From Bacteroidia bacterium (GTDB lineage: Bacteria; Bacteroidota; Bacteroidia; B-17B0; Aurantibacillaceae), in the NCBI GenBank assembly GCA_026418315.1, contig JAOABO010000077.1:1-8665 (forward strand): a DNA stretch of 8,665 nucleotides, given 5' to 3'. The position numbers and the translations under genes are program-made. Shown one piece after another: positions 7,360 through 8,665 of this stretch (the first letter of the stretch is position 1; each line of letters opens with the position of its first letter). The notes under the pieces are model-generated. The model did no database searches and was not told the DNA's origin. It was given only the letters and a program-made list of their open reading frames with translations.

Positions 7360-8427
7360 ATGCGTACTCTGTTTTTTTGCTCTGTTCTGATTATAGCTTA
7401 CTGCTTTACAATGGCTCAAACCAAAAATGATAGCATAGAATTTCAACTCACTTATGAAAAAGCATACAATCTGAGAAATATAAATCCCGACTCCTCAATG
7501 CTACTAATTAACAAACTAGTGAAAATATCTCAGCTGGCTGGCAAAAAAGAATGGATGGCCAAAAGTTTTAATCTAAAAGGTGTTGTACATTACAAAAAAA
7601 ATGAATATTTAAAATCTTTTGTGGAACTTGAAAAAGCCCTGAAATACACGAATAATGACGAACTGAAAGGAAAAATATTTATTAATCTTGGAAATACTCT
7701 ATCTGATATGGGTTACACTTATTCTGCAATAGAATATTACCAAGAAGCCATTAGAGTATTTCATAAAGTCAATAATCAAAAATTTTTAGTCAGAGCTTTG
7801 ATGAATCTTGCTTCTGAAGAATTTGGTATAGGTCAAACTATCAACGCCCGTAACCATTTAAAGCTGGCTTTGTATTATGCAAAGGAATATCAGATGTTAG
7901 AAGAAGAAGCGATGTGTCTGAATAATCTGTCTGCCATGTTCATTCATTCAGGATTAATAGACAGTGCTTCCCATTATATTTATCAGTCGTTTAATGCCTA
8001 CGAACAAACAGAAAATTACTTTGGCTTAGCCGATGCTTACCTTACTTCCATTGAATTGCATTTGGAAAAACATGAGTTAAACTATGCCAAGTCGCTCATA
8101 GACCTTGCGGACTCTATTATTGATCATCTTCAATATCTTGAAGGTAAAAAGCTCCTTACCAGTGAAAAAGTAAATTATTATCTTTATTGTAATGATTTTC
8201 ACAATGCTTCAAAATATTTTAATCTCTATTTGCAATTAGAAGATAGCTTGAATAAAAGAAAAAATCAATCCAAAAACATTTTAATGCCTACTATACAAAC
8301 CCCTACCAACGGCGAAAAAACACGTACCCCCATATATTTTTCATTCTTTCAATTAGTTTTGATATTTGTTTTTTCTGTGAGTATATTTGTGTTTATTCTG
8401 AAAAATTACAGAAATGTCAAAGAATAA
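7360..8427 (+). CDS. Periplasmic TPR-repeat protein with one C-terminal membrane helix
   Basis: The 355-aa protein begins with a signal peptide (MRTLFFCSVLIIAYCFTMAQ, likely cleavage after Ala19; no good lipobox). Residues about 30-300 are helical with TPR-like repeats, the clearest near 64-97 (FNLKGVVHYKKNEYLKSFVE), 103-136 (INLGNTLSDMGYTYSAIEYY) and 143-216; degenerate repeats continue to about 297. A short linker leads to a single membrane helix (326-347) and an eight-residue basic cytoplasmic tail. The predicted topology places the TPR array in the periplasm, anchored to the inner membrane. Bacteroidota have many TPR-TM proteins in which the helix is followed by a kinase or a DNA-binding domain; here nothing follows. 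It may act as a scaffold or as a sensor with a separate partner. The start is the first ATG before the signal peptide, with an A-rich, SD-less leader. The 3' end overlaps the SUI1-like gene by 14 bp. Specific role unknown. Confidence 0.85.
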   Translation: MRTLFFCSVLIIAYCFTMAQTKNDSIEFQLTYEKAYNLRNINPDSSMLLINKLVKISQLAGKKEWMAKSFNLKGVVHYKKNEYLKSFVELEKALKYTNNDELKGKIFINLGNTLSDMGYTYSAIEYYQEAIRVFHKVNNQKFLVRALMNLASEEFGIGQTINARNHLKLALYYAKEYQMLEEEAMCLNNLSAMFIHSGLIDSASHYIYQSFNAYEQTENYFGLADAYLTSIELHLEKHELNYAKSLIDLADSIIDHLQYLEGKKLLTSEKVNYYLYCNDFHNASKYFNLYLQLEDSLNKRKNQSKNILMPTIQTPTNGEKTRTPIYFSFFQLVLIFVFSVSIFVFILKNYRNVKE

Positions 8428-8665
8428 AAAAAATAATTCCGGTTCCATTGTATATTCTACTAACCCCGATTACTTAAAAAAATATCTTGAAGACAACTCA
8501 GACAAAGAACCTGAAACACTGCCTGCTTCCCAGCAACATCTTAAAATACATTTAGACCGATTGGGCGGAAATAAATTTGTAAGTAGAATTACTGGCTTCA
8601 TTGGAAAAGAAGAAGATTTGGAAATACTTGGGAAAACACTGAAAAATAAATGTGCTACCGGCGGC
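8414..8665 (+). CDS. eIF1/SUI1-like translation factor (YciH family), N-terminal part
   Basis: I read this frame by hand: ATG at 8414, open for 84 codons to the right edge, so it is truncated by the window. The Lys/Asn-rich start is followed by IVYSTNPDY (12-20), ETLPASQQHLKIHLDRLGGN (34-53), ITGFIGKEEDLEILGKTLKN (59-78) and KCATGG (79-84). These are the hallmarks of bacterial SUI1-domain proteins, homologous to eukaryotic eIF1; the complete protein is usually about 110-115 aa. Its relatives bind the small ribosomal subunit, and E. coli YciH has been linked to discrimination at non-canonical initiation. The start codon lies inside the last codons of the TPR gene (14-bp overlap), so translation of the two is probably coupled. 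Family identification is strong; the exact role in this phylum is not established. Confidence 0.92.
   Translation, partial: MSKNKKNNSGSIVYSTNPDYLKKYLEDNSDKEPETLPASQQHLKIHLDRLGGNKFVSRITGFIGKEEDLEILGKTLKNKCATGG

Overview
The window looks like a stretch of a Bacteroidota (Bacteroidetes) chromosome. It is AT-rich, Shine-Dalgarno sequences are weak or absent before most starts, and TAnnTTTG-type -7 promoter elements precede two transcription units. The TPR-membrane protein and the eIF1/SUI1-like protein also fit this phylum. The lineage below phylum cannot be fixed from the sequence; a Chitinophagales/Sphingobacteriales-like bacterium is a guess. No tRNA, rRNA, CRISPR array, insertion sequence or phage gene is visible.

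The layout is two divergent blocks that part at about 7310-7360. Leftwards (minus strand) come two units. The first is an M61-family metallopeptidase followed after 3 bp by dtd (D-aminoacyl-tRNA deacylase). After a 127-bp gap with a promoter-like -7 element comes a tight four-gene run: an NtrC-type response regulator lacking a DNA-binding domain, an overlapping sulfotransferase-family gene, tex (10 bp later), and a DinB-family gene (5 bp later) that runs off the left edge. Rightwards (plus strand) lies a TPR protein with a signal peptide and one C-terminal membrane helix. It overlaps by 14 bp the start of an eIF1/SUI1 (YciH-like) gene that runs off the right edge.

Several genes touch translation quality or nucleic-acid handling (dtd, SUI1-like, tex), but these are common housekeeping genes and the sequence does not show that they form a pathway. 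The accessory-looking part is the regulator-sulfotransferase pair inserted ahead of tex. The regulator keeps its phosphoacceptor aspartate and the full sigma-54 ATPase motif set but stops right after the AAA+ domain. The sulfotransferase carries both PAPS-binding motifs and looks more AT-rich than tex. No histidine kinase is present, so the regulator is an orphan here. No convincing undescribed multi-gene system was found. The main points for a second look are the HTH-less regulator coupled to a sulfotransferase, and the TPR-membrane protein that ends just after its membrane helix.
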